Of a stretch of DNA of 64,000 nt, positions 49,259 to 57,229 are shown piece by piece. Location: contig JAXHUH010000344.1 of assembly GCA_034211175.1 (NCBI GenBank), positions 8,173 to 72,172 of the forward strand, read 5' to 3'. The position numbers were made by a program, and so were the translations under genes. Position 1 is the first letter of the stretch. Each line of letters begins with the position of its first letter. A model generated the notes under the pieces. The model was not told the origin of the DNA. It saw only the letters and a program-made list of their open reading frames with translations, and made no database searches. Origin of the DNA: JAXHUH01 sp034211175. Its GTDB lineage: Bacteria; Actinomycetota; Acidimicrobiia; Acidimicrobiales; CAIXPF01.

Positions 49259-51421
49259 TCAGTCCCCGTCGGGGTCGAACGCCGTGGTCAGCGGCGGCCG
49301 ACCGCCGGGCACGACCTCGAGGTCCCGGGCGCCGTCGATCACCGTGCGACCGCCCTCCACGGTGACCGTCAGCTCCTGGTGTGCGACCCGGATGCCCGCA
49401 ACCCGCAGCCGGGTGATGGTCTCGGGGAGCTCGGGAGCGATCCAGATCCGGCCGGCGGGTACCCACGGATCGAGCCGTAGCAGCGTCCGTAGCCACAGCA
49501 GCGGCGACGCCGCGGCCCACGCCTGGGGCGAGCACGACGTCGGGTACCCGGCGGGGGCCGACAACTGGCGCCGGTCGAACCCGGCGAACAGCTCGGGCAG
49601 ACGGCCCCGGTGGGCGTGGGCGACGTCGAGCTGGGCCGTGATGATCCGATGTGCCTCCTCGACGAACCCGTAGCGGGCCAGCCCGGCGGCGCACAGCGCG
49701 TTGTCGTGGGGCCACACCGACCCGTTGTGGTAGCTCACCGGGTTGTACGCCGGCATCGACGTGGCCAGCGTCCGCACGCCGTAGCCGCTGAACATCTCGT
49801 CGGACATCAGCCGGCGGGCGACGACGGCGGCACGGTCGGGCTCGACGATCCCCGCCCACAGGCAGTGCCCGACATTGGAGGCGAGCGCGTCGATCGGGCG
49901 CTTGTCGGCGTCGAGCCCGAGTGCGTACCAGCTGTTGCGCTCGACCCAGAAGTCCTCGTTGAAGCGGCGCCGCAGCTCCTTCGCCTTCGCCGCGTAGCGC
50001 TCGAAGGTCGCGGCGTCACCGGCCTCGCGGGCGAAGTGGGCGCGGGCCGTGTACGCCGCGTAGGTGTACGCCTGGACCTCGCACAGCGCGATCGGTGCCT
50101 CGGCGAGGCGGCCGTCGGCGTGGCGGATCGCGTCCCACGAGTCCTTCCACCCCTGGTTGGCGAGCCCGCGCTCGCTCCGGCAGTGGTACTCGACGTAGCC
50201 GTCGCCGTCGCGGTCGCCGAAGTGCTCGATCCACGCCAGCGCCCGGTCCACGTGGGGCAGCAGGCGCTCGACCAGGTCGTCGCGCGTGTCCCACCGGCGC
50301 AGCTCGCCGACGAGCATGACGAACAGCGGGGTCGCGTCGATCGAGCCGTAGTACACGTGCCCGCCGCCGAGGGAGAGGTCGCCGGCGCTGCCGAAGCGCA
50401 TCTCGTGGAGGATCTTGCCCGGCTCCTCCTCGGTGGCCGGGTCGACGTCGCGGCCCTGGAACCGGGCGAGCGTCTCGAGCACACCGTGCGCGAGCGACGA
50501 GTCGGCGATCAGCGTCATCCACGCGGTGAGCAGGGAGTCGCGACCGAACACGGTCATGAACCACGGCGCGCCGGCGGCGAGGATCGGCAGCTCGGGGTGG
50601 TCGGGGTCGAAGATCCGCAGGGCACCGAGGTCCTCCCCGGACCGTGCGAACGTCTCGGCCAGGCGGGCGTCGTCGGTCTCGACGGTCGGCAGCGTCGCCC
50701 GCCACGTCGCCATCCGACGCAGCGGCACCGAGTCGTGGTCGGCGCCATCGCAGGTGAAGCGCGACTCGACCGGCGTCCCGCCGAGCACCACGGAGACCTC
50801 GACACACGTCTCCCAGCTGTCGCCCGGGTCGAGGGCGACGCGCCAACGGAGCCCGTCGGTCCCGACGTCCACCCCGGCCGAGGCGCCGACCGTGACCCGA
50901 CGCACGAGATCGCCCTGACGGTGGCCGTAGACCACGGAGGACTCACCGAGCTCCTGGCTGTGCTCCCCGCGCCGGCGGACCCGGCTCTCCTTCACCTCGA
51001 ACAGGTCGGCGAAGTCGACGTCACAGCGGAGCTCGACGTCGAGCGCCACGTCGCCGAGCCCGTGGTTGGTGACGACGAGGCGCTCGCGCATCCCCTGGCC
51101 GATGTGGCGGTGGCGGAACATGACGACGTCGGCGTCGGCGTGGCCGGGTGCCGGCGCCCCGTGGCCACAGAACACGGCCGTGTACGGCGCGGCCACCTCG
51201 ACGGTCAGCGGCTCGACCCGGTGGCCGTTCAGGCGCAGCTCCCACTGCGACAGGACGCGGGTGTCGAACACGAACAGGCCGTGGGGGAAGTCGGCGGCCA
51301 TGTCGCCGGTGCGACCGGACACGCAGAACGTCTGTCCCTCGACGAGGGTGACGGCCCCGTCGACGTGGGCCAGCGACGCCACCGGTGTGGTGCCCGCGAA
51401 CGGCGATGGTGCATCGCTCAC
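49259..51421 (-). CDS. Glycogen-debranching-enzyme-like glycosidase
   Basis: 720 residues from a GTG with GGAAGGGAAG upstream. An N-terminal beta-sandwich (GQTFCVSGRTGDMAADFPHG; LFVFDTRVLSQWELRLNGH) matches the GDE_N_bis domain, and an (alpha/alpha)6 barrel carries PWFMTVFGRDSLLTAWMTLI, DGYVEYHCRSERGLANQGWK and SYHNGSVWPHDNALCAAGLA as in amylo-alpha-1,6-glucosidases. It likely trims alpha-1,6 branches or a related glucan. Cytosolic. Convergent with the Usp gene, and same strand as the P-type ATPase. Confidence 0.9.
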   Translation of the reverse strand: MSDAPSPFAGTTPVASLAHVDGAVTLVEGQTFCVSGRTGDMAADFPHGLFVFDTRVLSQWELRLNGHRVEPLTVEVAAPYTAVFCGHGAPAPGHADADVVMFRHRHIGQGMRERLVVTNHGLGDVALDVELRCDVDFADLFEVKESRVRRRGEHSQELGESSVVYGHRQGDLVRRVTVGASAGVDVGTDGLRWRVALDPGDSWETCVEVSVVLGGTPVESRFTCDGADHDSVPLRRMATWRATLPTVETDDARLAETFARSGEDLGALRIFDPDHPELPILAAGAPWFMTVFGRDSLLTAWMTLIADSSLAHGVLETLARFQGRDVDPATEEEPGKILHEMRFGSAGDLSLGGGHVYYGSIDATPLFVMLVGELRRWDTRDDLVERLLPHVDRALAWIEHFGDRDGDGYVEYHCRSERGLANQGWKDSWDAIRHADGRLAEAPIALCEVQAYTYAAYTARAHFAREAGDAATFERYAAKAKELRRRFNEDFWVERNSWYALGLDADKRPIDALASNVGHCLWAGIVEPDRAAVVARRLMSDEMFSGYGVRTLATSMPAYNPVSYHNGSVWPHDNALCAAGLARYGFVEEAHRIITAQLDVAHAHRGRLPELFAGFDRRQLSAPAGYPTSCSPQAWAAASPLLWLRTLLRLDPWVPAGRIWIAPELPETITRLRVAGIRVAHQELTVTVEGGRTVIDGARDLEVVPGGRPPLTTAFDPDGD

Positions 51422-51465
51422 GTCTTCCCTTCCCTTCCGTGCACGGCCGGCGACATCGGGTGACG

Positions 51466-54162
51466 CTACGGCGGACCAGGACGGCTCGACCGCTCACCGC
51501 GGCGGTCGGCTCTCCGCCGCAGCGCCTTCCACAGGGCGTCGGCCGCGACCACCCCGGGCGCGGCAGCGAGAATCAGCGGCCACGTGACCGCCGGGGGTGC
51601 GGCGTGGTCGAGCGCGCCCGCGATGGCGGGCGCGACGATGCACGTGGCGGCCACGGCAAGCTCGATCGCGATCGCTGCCGCGAGGAACGGGTTCGACCGT
51701 AGCGGCACCGTCCAGGCCGGACGTGTGCGCGATCGGCAGGCGAACGCGTTCGCCGATTGGCCGACGACGACGGCGCAGAACGCGGCACCGGACGCGGCGG
51801 CGAGCGCCGGGCCGGTCGGGGCGGGATCACCGGGTCGCCAGCCGGCGGCGACGAGACCGGCGGCGAACGCCCCCATCTCGAAGAGGATCTCGGTCGGACC
51901 GAGCACGGCGAACGCCCGCGTCGCGACCGTGCGGTCGAGCAACCGGCCCGCGGCCGGGGGCTCGTCGAGCACCCGCTCGGCCGGTGGTTCGGCACCGAGC
52001 GCGGCGGCCGACAGCGTGTCGGTGCCGATGTCGAGGGCGAGGATCTGCAGCACACCGAGCGCGAGCGGGATCCGGCTGCCGGACAGAGCCCACACCGCGA
52101 ACGGCGTGAGCTCGGCCACGTTGTCGGTCAGGTGGTAGGTCAGGAAGCGTCGGGCGTTGTGGAACGTCGCCCGTCCCTGGCGCACGGCGGCGACGATCGT
52201 GGCGAAGTGGTCGTCGAGGAGAACCAGGTCGGCCGCCTCCCGGGCGACGTCGGTGCCCGACGCGCCCATGGCGATGCCGATGTCGGCCTCCCGCAGCGCC
52301 GGCCCGTCGTTCACCCCGTCACCGGTCATGGCGACGACGTGGCCCCGCGCCCGCAGCGCACGGGCGATGCGCAGCTTGTCCTCGGGCGTGACCCGGGCGA
52401 CGACCACACCGTCCCGGTCGACGACGGCTCCGAGGACCTGGTCGTCGGTCGGTAGCTCCGAGCCGACGAGCACCGGTGCGTCCGGGTCGCGGAGCCCGAC
52501 CTCTGCTGCGATCGCCGCCGCGGTGGCCGGGTGATCGCCGGTGATCATGGCGAGCCTGATGCCGGCCCGTCGGCAGGACGCCACCGCTTCGACGGCGTCG
52601 GGGCGGGGCGGGTCCTCGAGCGCGAGCAGGCCGAGGAGCACCAGGTCCCGCTCCGCATGGAGGACGGTGGCCGGTGGCGACGGGAGCCCGATCGCGCGGC
52701 CGCTGGGCCCGGAGGCGTCGGCGTGCGACGGACGGCGACGCTCGACGTGGCGACGTTCGGCCACGGCGAGGACCCGCAGGCCACGGGCCGACAGGTCGTC
52801 GACCGCGGCCCGCGCCTCGTCGGTCGGTCCGCCGCAGACGTCGAGCACGCTGTCGGGCGCCCCCTTCACGAGGACGTGCACGTCGGTCACGACCGAGGCA
52901 CGGCGACGACGCGGGTCGAACGGGAACCGCGTCCGCTCCGGGTCCTCGTCGGCGTCGCGGTCGGGGTCCGCTCCCACTCGACGGACAAGGGCGTCGATCG
53001 CCGCCTCCATCGGATCGCCCCGCGCCTCCCAGACGCCGTCGGACAGCACCGCCCGGCCACTGGAGCAGCGTCGGGCGACAACGGCCAACCTTCGCAGGAC
53101 CACCCCGACCGGGTCACCCGACAGGTCGACGACGGCGTCCGGCTCGTAGCCGACACCGGCGATGCGCGCCGTGCCGTGCGGCGTCCACACCTCGACGACG
53201 TTCATCCGGTTCTGGGTCAGGGTTCCCGTCTTGTCGGTGCAGACGAACGTGGTCGAACCGAGCGTCTCGACGGCTTCGAGCCGGCGCACCAGCGCGTGTT
53301 GGCGGGCCATGCGCTGGGCGCCGACGGCGAGCGACAGCGTGACGGTCGGCAGGAGCCCCTCGGGGACGAGCGCGACGGTGATGCCGATGGCGAAGACGAA
53401 GCCGTCACTCGGTGGCGTGTCGAGCAGCAATGTGAGCGCGAAGAAGCCCGCGCCGCACCCGACGGCGATGGCGGCGATCGTGCGCAACAGCCGGTGGAGC
53501 TCGAGCGCGAGCGGCGTCTGCGGTCGCTCGGCGCCCGCGGTGAGCAGGGCGATGCCGGCCAGGCGGGTGTTCGCACCGATGGCTGCGACCACGGCCGTGC
53601 CCTCGCCCTCGACGACGTAGGTGCCGGCGGCGAGCACGTCGCCGCGCTCGACCTCCGCCGGCTCGCTCTCGCCGGTGAGGAGCGAGGTGTCGAGCCGGAG
53701 GCCGTGGCTCGCCGCGCACTCGAGATCGGCCGAGACCCGGTCGCCGCCCTCGAGCAGGACGAGGTCGCCGACGACGAGCTCCGTCGCGTCGATCGCGCTC
53801 CGGTGTCCGTCGCGAACGACGGTGGCCGTCCGGGGCAGCAACGCCCGCAGCTCCTCGGCGGCCCGTTCGGCCCGGTGCTCCTGGGCGAACGCGAACACGG
53901 CGTTGACCACGACCACGACGAAGATGGCGACGCCGAGCTCAGGGAGCCCGCCGAGGATGGCGAGGGCCCCGGCGAACCAGAGCATGAGCGCGAAGAAGTG
54001 GACGAGCTGGCCGGCGAGCTTCCGCCACGCCGGGGTGCGCCTCGCTTCCGGCAGCGTGTTGGGGCCGTCGCGGCGATGGCGCTCCTCGGCCTCGACGCTG
54101 GCCAGGCCGACCACGTCGACCCGCTCGGTGCCGCCCCCGCCATCCGACGTGATCTGACGCAT
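51466..54162 (-). CDS. P2-type cation-transporting ATPase
   Basis: 898 residues, ten predicted membrane segments. An N-terminal cation ATPase domain (PNTLPEARRTPAWRKLAGQL), the TGES actuator motif LLTGESEP, VALVPEGLLPTVTLSLAVGA (the P2 Ca/Na-K type PEGL core in TM4), phospho-Asp310 in FVCTDKTGTLTQNRM, KGAPDSVLD, and the hinge MTGDGVNDGPALREADIGIA. It exports or imports a cation at ATP cost. CtpF-like P2 ATPases belong to the DosR regulon, which fits the local context. Ion not determinable. Confidence 0.95.
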   Translation of the reverse strand: MRQITSDGGGGTERVDVVGLASVEAEERHRRDGPNTLPEARRTPAWRKLAGQLVHFFALMLWFAGALAILGGLPELGVAIFVVVVVNAVFAFAQEHRAERAAEELRALLPRTATVVRDGHRSAIDATELVVGDLVLLEGGDRVSADLECAASHGLRLDTSLLTGESEPAEVERGDVLAAGTYVVEGEGTAVVAAIGANTRLAGIALLTAGAERPQTPLALELHRLLRTIAAIAVGCGAGFFALTLLLDTPPSDGFVFAIGITVALVPEGLLPTVTLSLAVGAQRMARQHALVRRLEAVETLGSTTFVCTDKTGTLTQNRMNVVEVWTPHGTARIAGVGYEPDAVVDLSGDPVGVVLRRLAVVARRCSSGRAVLSDGVWEARGDPMEAAIDALVRRVGADPDRDADEDPERTRFPFDPRRRRASVVTDVHVLVKGAPDSVLDVCGGPTDEARAAVDDLSARGLRVLAVAERRHVERRRPSHADASGPSGRAIGLPSPPATVLHAERDLVLLGLLALEDPPRPDAVEAVASCRRAGIRLAMITGDHPATAAAIAAEVGLRDPDAPVLVGSELPTDDQVLGAVVDRDGVVVARVTPEDKLRIARALRARGHVVAMTGDGVNDGPALREADIGIAMGASGTDVAREAADLVLLDDHFATIVAAVRQGRATFHNARRFLTYHLTDNVAELTPFAVWALSGSRIPLALGVLQILALDIGTDTLSAAALGAEPPAERVLDEPPAAGRLLDRTVATRAFAVLGPTEILFEMGAFAAGLVAAGWRPGDPAPTGPALAAASGAAFCAVVVGQSANAFACRSRTRPAWTVPLRSNPFLAAAIAIELAVAATCIVAPAIAGALDHAAPPAVTWPLILAAAPGVVAADALWKALRRRADRRGERSSRPGPP

Positions 54163-54699
54163 CCGACCACCTCCGGGCCGGGCCCCGTGGCCAGGCGCCG
54201 GGCGGACACCCGAGCGCGATGGACACCGACGGCGCCCCCGTCGCGGTCCAACCGTGCGCCTCGGCGGTCGCGGCGGACAGGGCCGGAGGTCACCACGTTG
54301 CTCCCCGGGGCCTCGGGGAAGGGCCGGAGGTCACGAGCCCGACGCGTGCCACGCGACCGGGCATCCGGCTGGCCGGACCGGGGCTCGTGGCCTGGGGTGA
54401 TGTCGACGTTCGGCCCTAGTTCGGGCGTCGCCGTCGCGGTTCGATCGGCGGTGCACGGAAGCCGGCGTCGGCGCTGGCGCTCGCCCGTCCGCGCTCGGCG
54501 AGCACTTGCCGAGGGGTCCGGTCCTCCCGGTGCCCGACCGGTGTGGCAGCCGATGTCGGCGCCGGTGTCCGTGCCGTGTGGGGAGGCGTCGGGCCGGCGC
54601 TCAACGGGTCGCGCCGGTCCGGCCGCCCCCACCGGGTCTCCCGGTCGGGCCGCCCTGCGCCGGGGCGTGACGTCACACCCCGGCGGTAGCGTGCGCGCC
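54163..54699. other. 537-bp divergent gap
   Basis: Divergent promoters of the P-type ATPase and the PCD-VOC gene should lie here. It has a palindrome GTGACGTCAC at 54667-54676, 24 bp before the plus-strand ATG. An 86-codon minus-strand frame at 54416-54676 is proline/arginine-rich without a ribosome-binding site, and I do not accept it as a gene. Confidence 0.55.
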
Positions 54700-55407
54700 A
54701 TGGCCGATCCGGTGTCCCCCGCCGAGCTCGACGGGCGCGGCGTCCTTCCCGACTGGCGCTACCTCCTCGGGAGGATCGAGGCGCGCTTCGACGCCGGGAG
54801 CTTCGCCCGGGCGGCGGCGTTCATCGAGGAGATCGCCGCGCTCGCCGACGCCGCCGACCACCACCCCTGCGTCGATCTCCGCCCTCCGGGTGTCGTCCAG
54901 GTGGCCCTGACGTCCACGGAGACGGCCAGCGTCTCCGGCGACGAGGTCTCGCCCAACCCGCCGATCACCGAGCTCGACGTCGCGCTCGCGGCCGAGATCT
55001 CCGCGCTCGCCGAGCGGTTCGCCATCGCCCCGCAGCCCCTGGCCCCGAGCCGGCTCGAGGTGGCGATCGACGCGCTCGACATCGACGCCGTGAGGCCGTT
55101 CTGGGCCGCGATCCTCGGCTACGTCGACGAGCCACCCCGCGACCCGGGTGGCACGGTCCTGGCCATCGTCGATCCGCTGCGGATCGGCCCGGCGTTCTGG
55201 TTCCAGCAGATGGACGAGCCCCGCCCCCAGCGCAACCGGGTCCACCTCGACGTGTCGGTCCCCCACGACGAGGCCGACGCACGGATCGCAGCGGCGCTCG
55301 CCGCCGGCGGCACGATGCTCAGCGACCGCCGGGCCCGGGCGTTCTGGGTGCTCGCCGACCCCGAGGGCAACGAGGCCTGCATCTGCACGTGGCAGGACCG
55401 CGACTGA
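54700..55407 (+). CDS. PCD-like domain fused to a VOC-fold domain
   Basis: 235 residues. Residues 1-108 resemble pterin-4a-carbinolamine dehydratase (LGRIEARFDAGSFARAAAFI; ADHHPCVDLRPPGVVQVALT; ITELDVALAAEISALAERFA). The HHP dyad is intact, but the third His of the canonical motif is replaced by Thr/Ser (LTST), so dehydratase activity is doubtful. Residues 115-235 are a VOC domain (LEVAIDALDIDAVRPFWAAI; VHLDVSVPHDEADARIAAAL; DPEGNEACIC). The fusion is known in actinobacteria; its function is not. Confidence 0.82.
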   Translation: MADPVSPAELDGRGVLPDWRYLLGRIEARFDAGSFARAAAFIEEIAALADAADHHPCVDLRPPGVVQVALTSTETASVSGDEVSPNPPITELDVALAAEISALAERFAIAPQPLAPSRLEVAIDALDIDAVRPFWAAILGYVDEPPRDPGGTVLAIVDPLRIGPAFWFQQMDEPRPQRNRVHLDVSVPHDEADARIAAALAAGGTMLSDRRARAFWVLADPEGNEACICTWQDRD

Positions 55408-55484
55408 CCCCGGTTCCCCACCCGGCGAGTAGCAGCGCGCCGGATTCGCGCGCCCGTGTCACGCAACGGCGGGCCGGATCGTCA

Positions 55485-55509
55485 TCTCCTCGGACACCAA
55501 CCGAGGAGA
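55485..55509 (+). promoter_or_regulatory. Hairpin sequestering the ribosome-binding site of the AhpD-like gene
   Basis: TCTCCTCGG, a 7-base loop, CCGAGGAGA. The 3' arm contains the GAGGAGA ribosome-binding site, and the ATG follows at 55514. Folding would block initiation; a protein operator is the alternative. Confidence 0.6.
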
Positions 55510-55513
55510 CGAC

Positions 55514-55981
55514 ATGACCGTCACCGAACCCACCCCCGGCGCACCCATCGTCGACGCCACCGACCGGGTCGCCTACGAGGCGCACGTTCCCGAGATCATG
55601 CGCCACCTGCTCGCCGTCGAGGCGGAGATCGCCCGCTCGACGCTCGACGTCGGGCTCGTCCACCTGGTCAAGCTGCGGGCATCGCAGATCAACGGGTGCG
55701 CGTTCTGCGTGCGCATGCACGCCGCCGAGGCCCGCCGCGACGGCGAGACCGACGATCGGCTCGACCACCTCGTCGTGTGGCACCACACCGACGACTACTC
55801 GGCCGCCGAGAAGGCGGCGTTCGCGTGGACCGAGGCCCTCACCGAGCCCGACGGCGCGGCCGACCACGGCCGGCTCCGGGCGGCGCTGCGGGAGCACTTC
55901 GACGACACCGCGATCAGCTACCTGACCGCGGCGGTCGCCATGATCAACCTCTGGAACCGCGTGCAGATCTCGCACCACTGA
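55514..55981 (+). CDS. AhpD-like carboxymuconolactone decarboxylase family protein
   Basis: 155 residues. VHLVKLRASQINGCAFCVRM then HAAEARRDGE is the AhpD signature, with the redox CxxC at Cys62 and Cys65 and the following His (CVRMH). It probably acts as an alkylhydroperoxidase-like disulfide carrier or related thiol enzyme. ATG with GAGGAGA, inside a hairpin. Convergent with a methyltransferase gene. Confidence 0.92.
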   Translation: MTVTEPTPGAPIVDATDRVAYEAHVPEIMRHLLAVEAEIARSTLDVGLVHLVKLRASQINGCAFCVRMHAAEARRDGETDDRLDHLVVWHHTDDYSAAEKAAFAWTEALTEPDGAADHGRLRAALREHFDDTAISYLTAAVAMINLWNRVQISHH

Positions 55982-55998
55982 GACCTGCCGTCGCGACG

Positions 55999-56856
55999 TC
56001 AGCCCGGGGTCGTGCCGACGCCGAGGTTTGCCACCGCCTCGAGCACGGCGCCGGGCCCGTCGCCGTCGGCCCGTTCCTCGAGCACGGCGTCGATGTGGGC
56101 CAACGCCCCGGCAACCTGCCCCTCGGTGAGGTGGGCGACGAGGTGCCCGGCGATCGGGTTGCTGCTCACGATCGAGTCCCACAGCACCCGGGCGGACGGG
56201 AACCGCTGGGGGACGACGATCCGCTCGACGGCGACGTCGTCGAGCCCGGCATCGACCATGCGGTCGTGGAGCGCCGAGGGGTCGGCGACGGTGAACGGCG
56301 GGACCGGTGGATCGCTCGGCACACCGGCGAACTCGGGGTCGACGGCGCCGATGGCGTCGAAGGCCACCGCCATGTACTCGACCTCGGTCGGCAGCCCGCC
56401 GAGGGTGACCATGACGACCAGCCCGCCCGGGCGGGTGACGCGGCCCATCTCCCGGATCCCGCCGACGAGGTCGGGGAACGACATCACCCCGAACTGCGAC
56501 ACGGCGAGGTCGAAGCTGCCGTCTCCGAGCTCGAGCTGCTGGCCGTCCATCACCGAGAGGTGGACGGGCCCGGCGAGGTCCTCGGCCGCGACCTTGGCCC
56601 GGAGCAGGTCGATCATCGCCGAGGACAGGTCGAACGCGGTGACCTCCATCCCTCGGCGTGCTGCGGCGAGGGTGAGCGCGCCGCTGCCGGCGGCGACGTC
56701 GAGGAGGTGGGCGCCCGGTGCGAGACCGAGCCGGTCGAGCACGACCTCGGCGATCTCGGCGTTGTGGGGGCTGGTGTGGGCGTCGTAGTCGGCGGCGACG
56801 TCGTCCCACGGATTGGCGGCATCGCCGGCGTGGGTCTCGGGCGTCGGTGCGGCCAT
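55999..56856 (-). CDS. Class I SAM-dependent methyltransferase
   Basis: 285 residues; ATG at 56856 with GAGGAGG upstream, preferred to the GTG/ATG at 56913. Motif I HLLDVAAGSGALTLAAARRG, motif II region LSVMDGQQLELGDGSFDLAV and motif III REMGRVTRPGGLVVMVTL are typical UbiE-like small-molecule methyltransferase features. The C-terminal helices (VLWDSIVSSNPIAGHLVAHL) form the acceptor cap. Acceptor unknown. Convergent with the AhpD-like gene. Confidence 0.9.
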   Translation of the reverse strand: MAAPTPETHAGDAANPWDDVAADYDAHTSPHNAEIAEVVLDRLGLAPGAHLLDVAAGSGALTLAAARRGMEVTAFDLSSAMIDLLRAKVAAEDLAGPVHLSVMDGQQLELGDGSFDLAVSQFGVMSFPDLVGGIREMGRVTRPGGLVVMVTLGGLPTEVEYMAVAFDAIGAVDPEFAGVPSDPPVPPFTVADPSALHDRMVDAGLDDVAVERIVVPQRFPSARVLWDSIVSSNPIAGHLVAHLTEGQVAGALAHIDAVLEERADGDGPGAVLEAVANLGVGTTPG

Positions 56857-56935
56857 GGGGAACCTCCTCGACGGACAGCTTCCCCATTCTGGGTGACCGT
56901 CCCGCCACATCAACCGCCGGCAGGCGATCCGGTGG

Positions 56936-57133
56936 TCAGGCCGCCAGGAGGGCCACGAGGTAGGCCACCACCAGGGCTGCGGTCAGGGCGATCGGCGCGA
57001 CGAGCGGCAGGTCACGGACCTGTTGGCGGGTCACGACGAAGAAGGCGATCTTGATGAGGTCGCCAACCAGCATGAGGCCGGCGAAGGCCAGCACGGACGA
57101 GGCCGGCCAGTCGTCGCGCCCCATGGCGTACAC
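56936..57133 (-). CDS. Small membrane protein following the helicase in frame
   Basis: 65 residues from GTG at 57133, or longer: the frame stays open to the helicase stop at 57230, without a normal start in between, and reads LVALGFLAANLVGHWSLVYA, a further helix. VLAFAGLMLVGDLIKIAFFV and APIALTAALVVAYLVALLA are clear membrane segments. Start uncertain. No family recognised. It may be translated from a non-canonical codon or be a decayed gene. Confidence 0.45.
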   Translation of the reverse strand: MYAMGRDDWPASSVLAFAGLMLVGDLIKIAFFVVTRQQVRDLPLVAPIALTAALVVAYLVALLAA

Positions 57134-57229
57134 CAGCGACCAGTGTCCGACGAGGTTGGCGGCCAGGAAGCCGAGGGCGACGAGCTCCTTGTCGCGGCCT
57201 GCGGCAGATCGGAGCCGGTGCCGGCGTCG

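Noticed and set aside
49610..51463. Long plus-strand open frame opposite the debranching-type gene
   Set aside because: Mirror of a well-conserved minus-strand enzyme; no domain recognisable.
54416..54676. Minus-strand frame of 86 codons in the gap before the PCD-VOC gene
   Set aside because: Proline/arginine-rich, no ribosome-binding site, codon bias unlike neighbouring genes.
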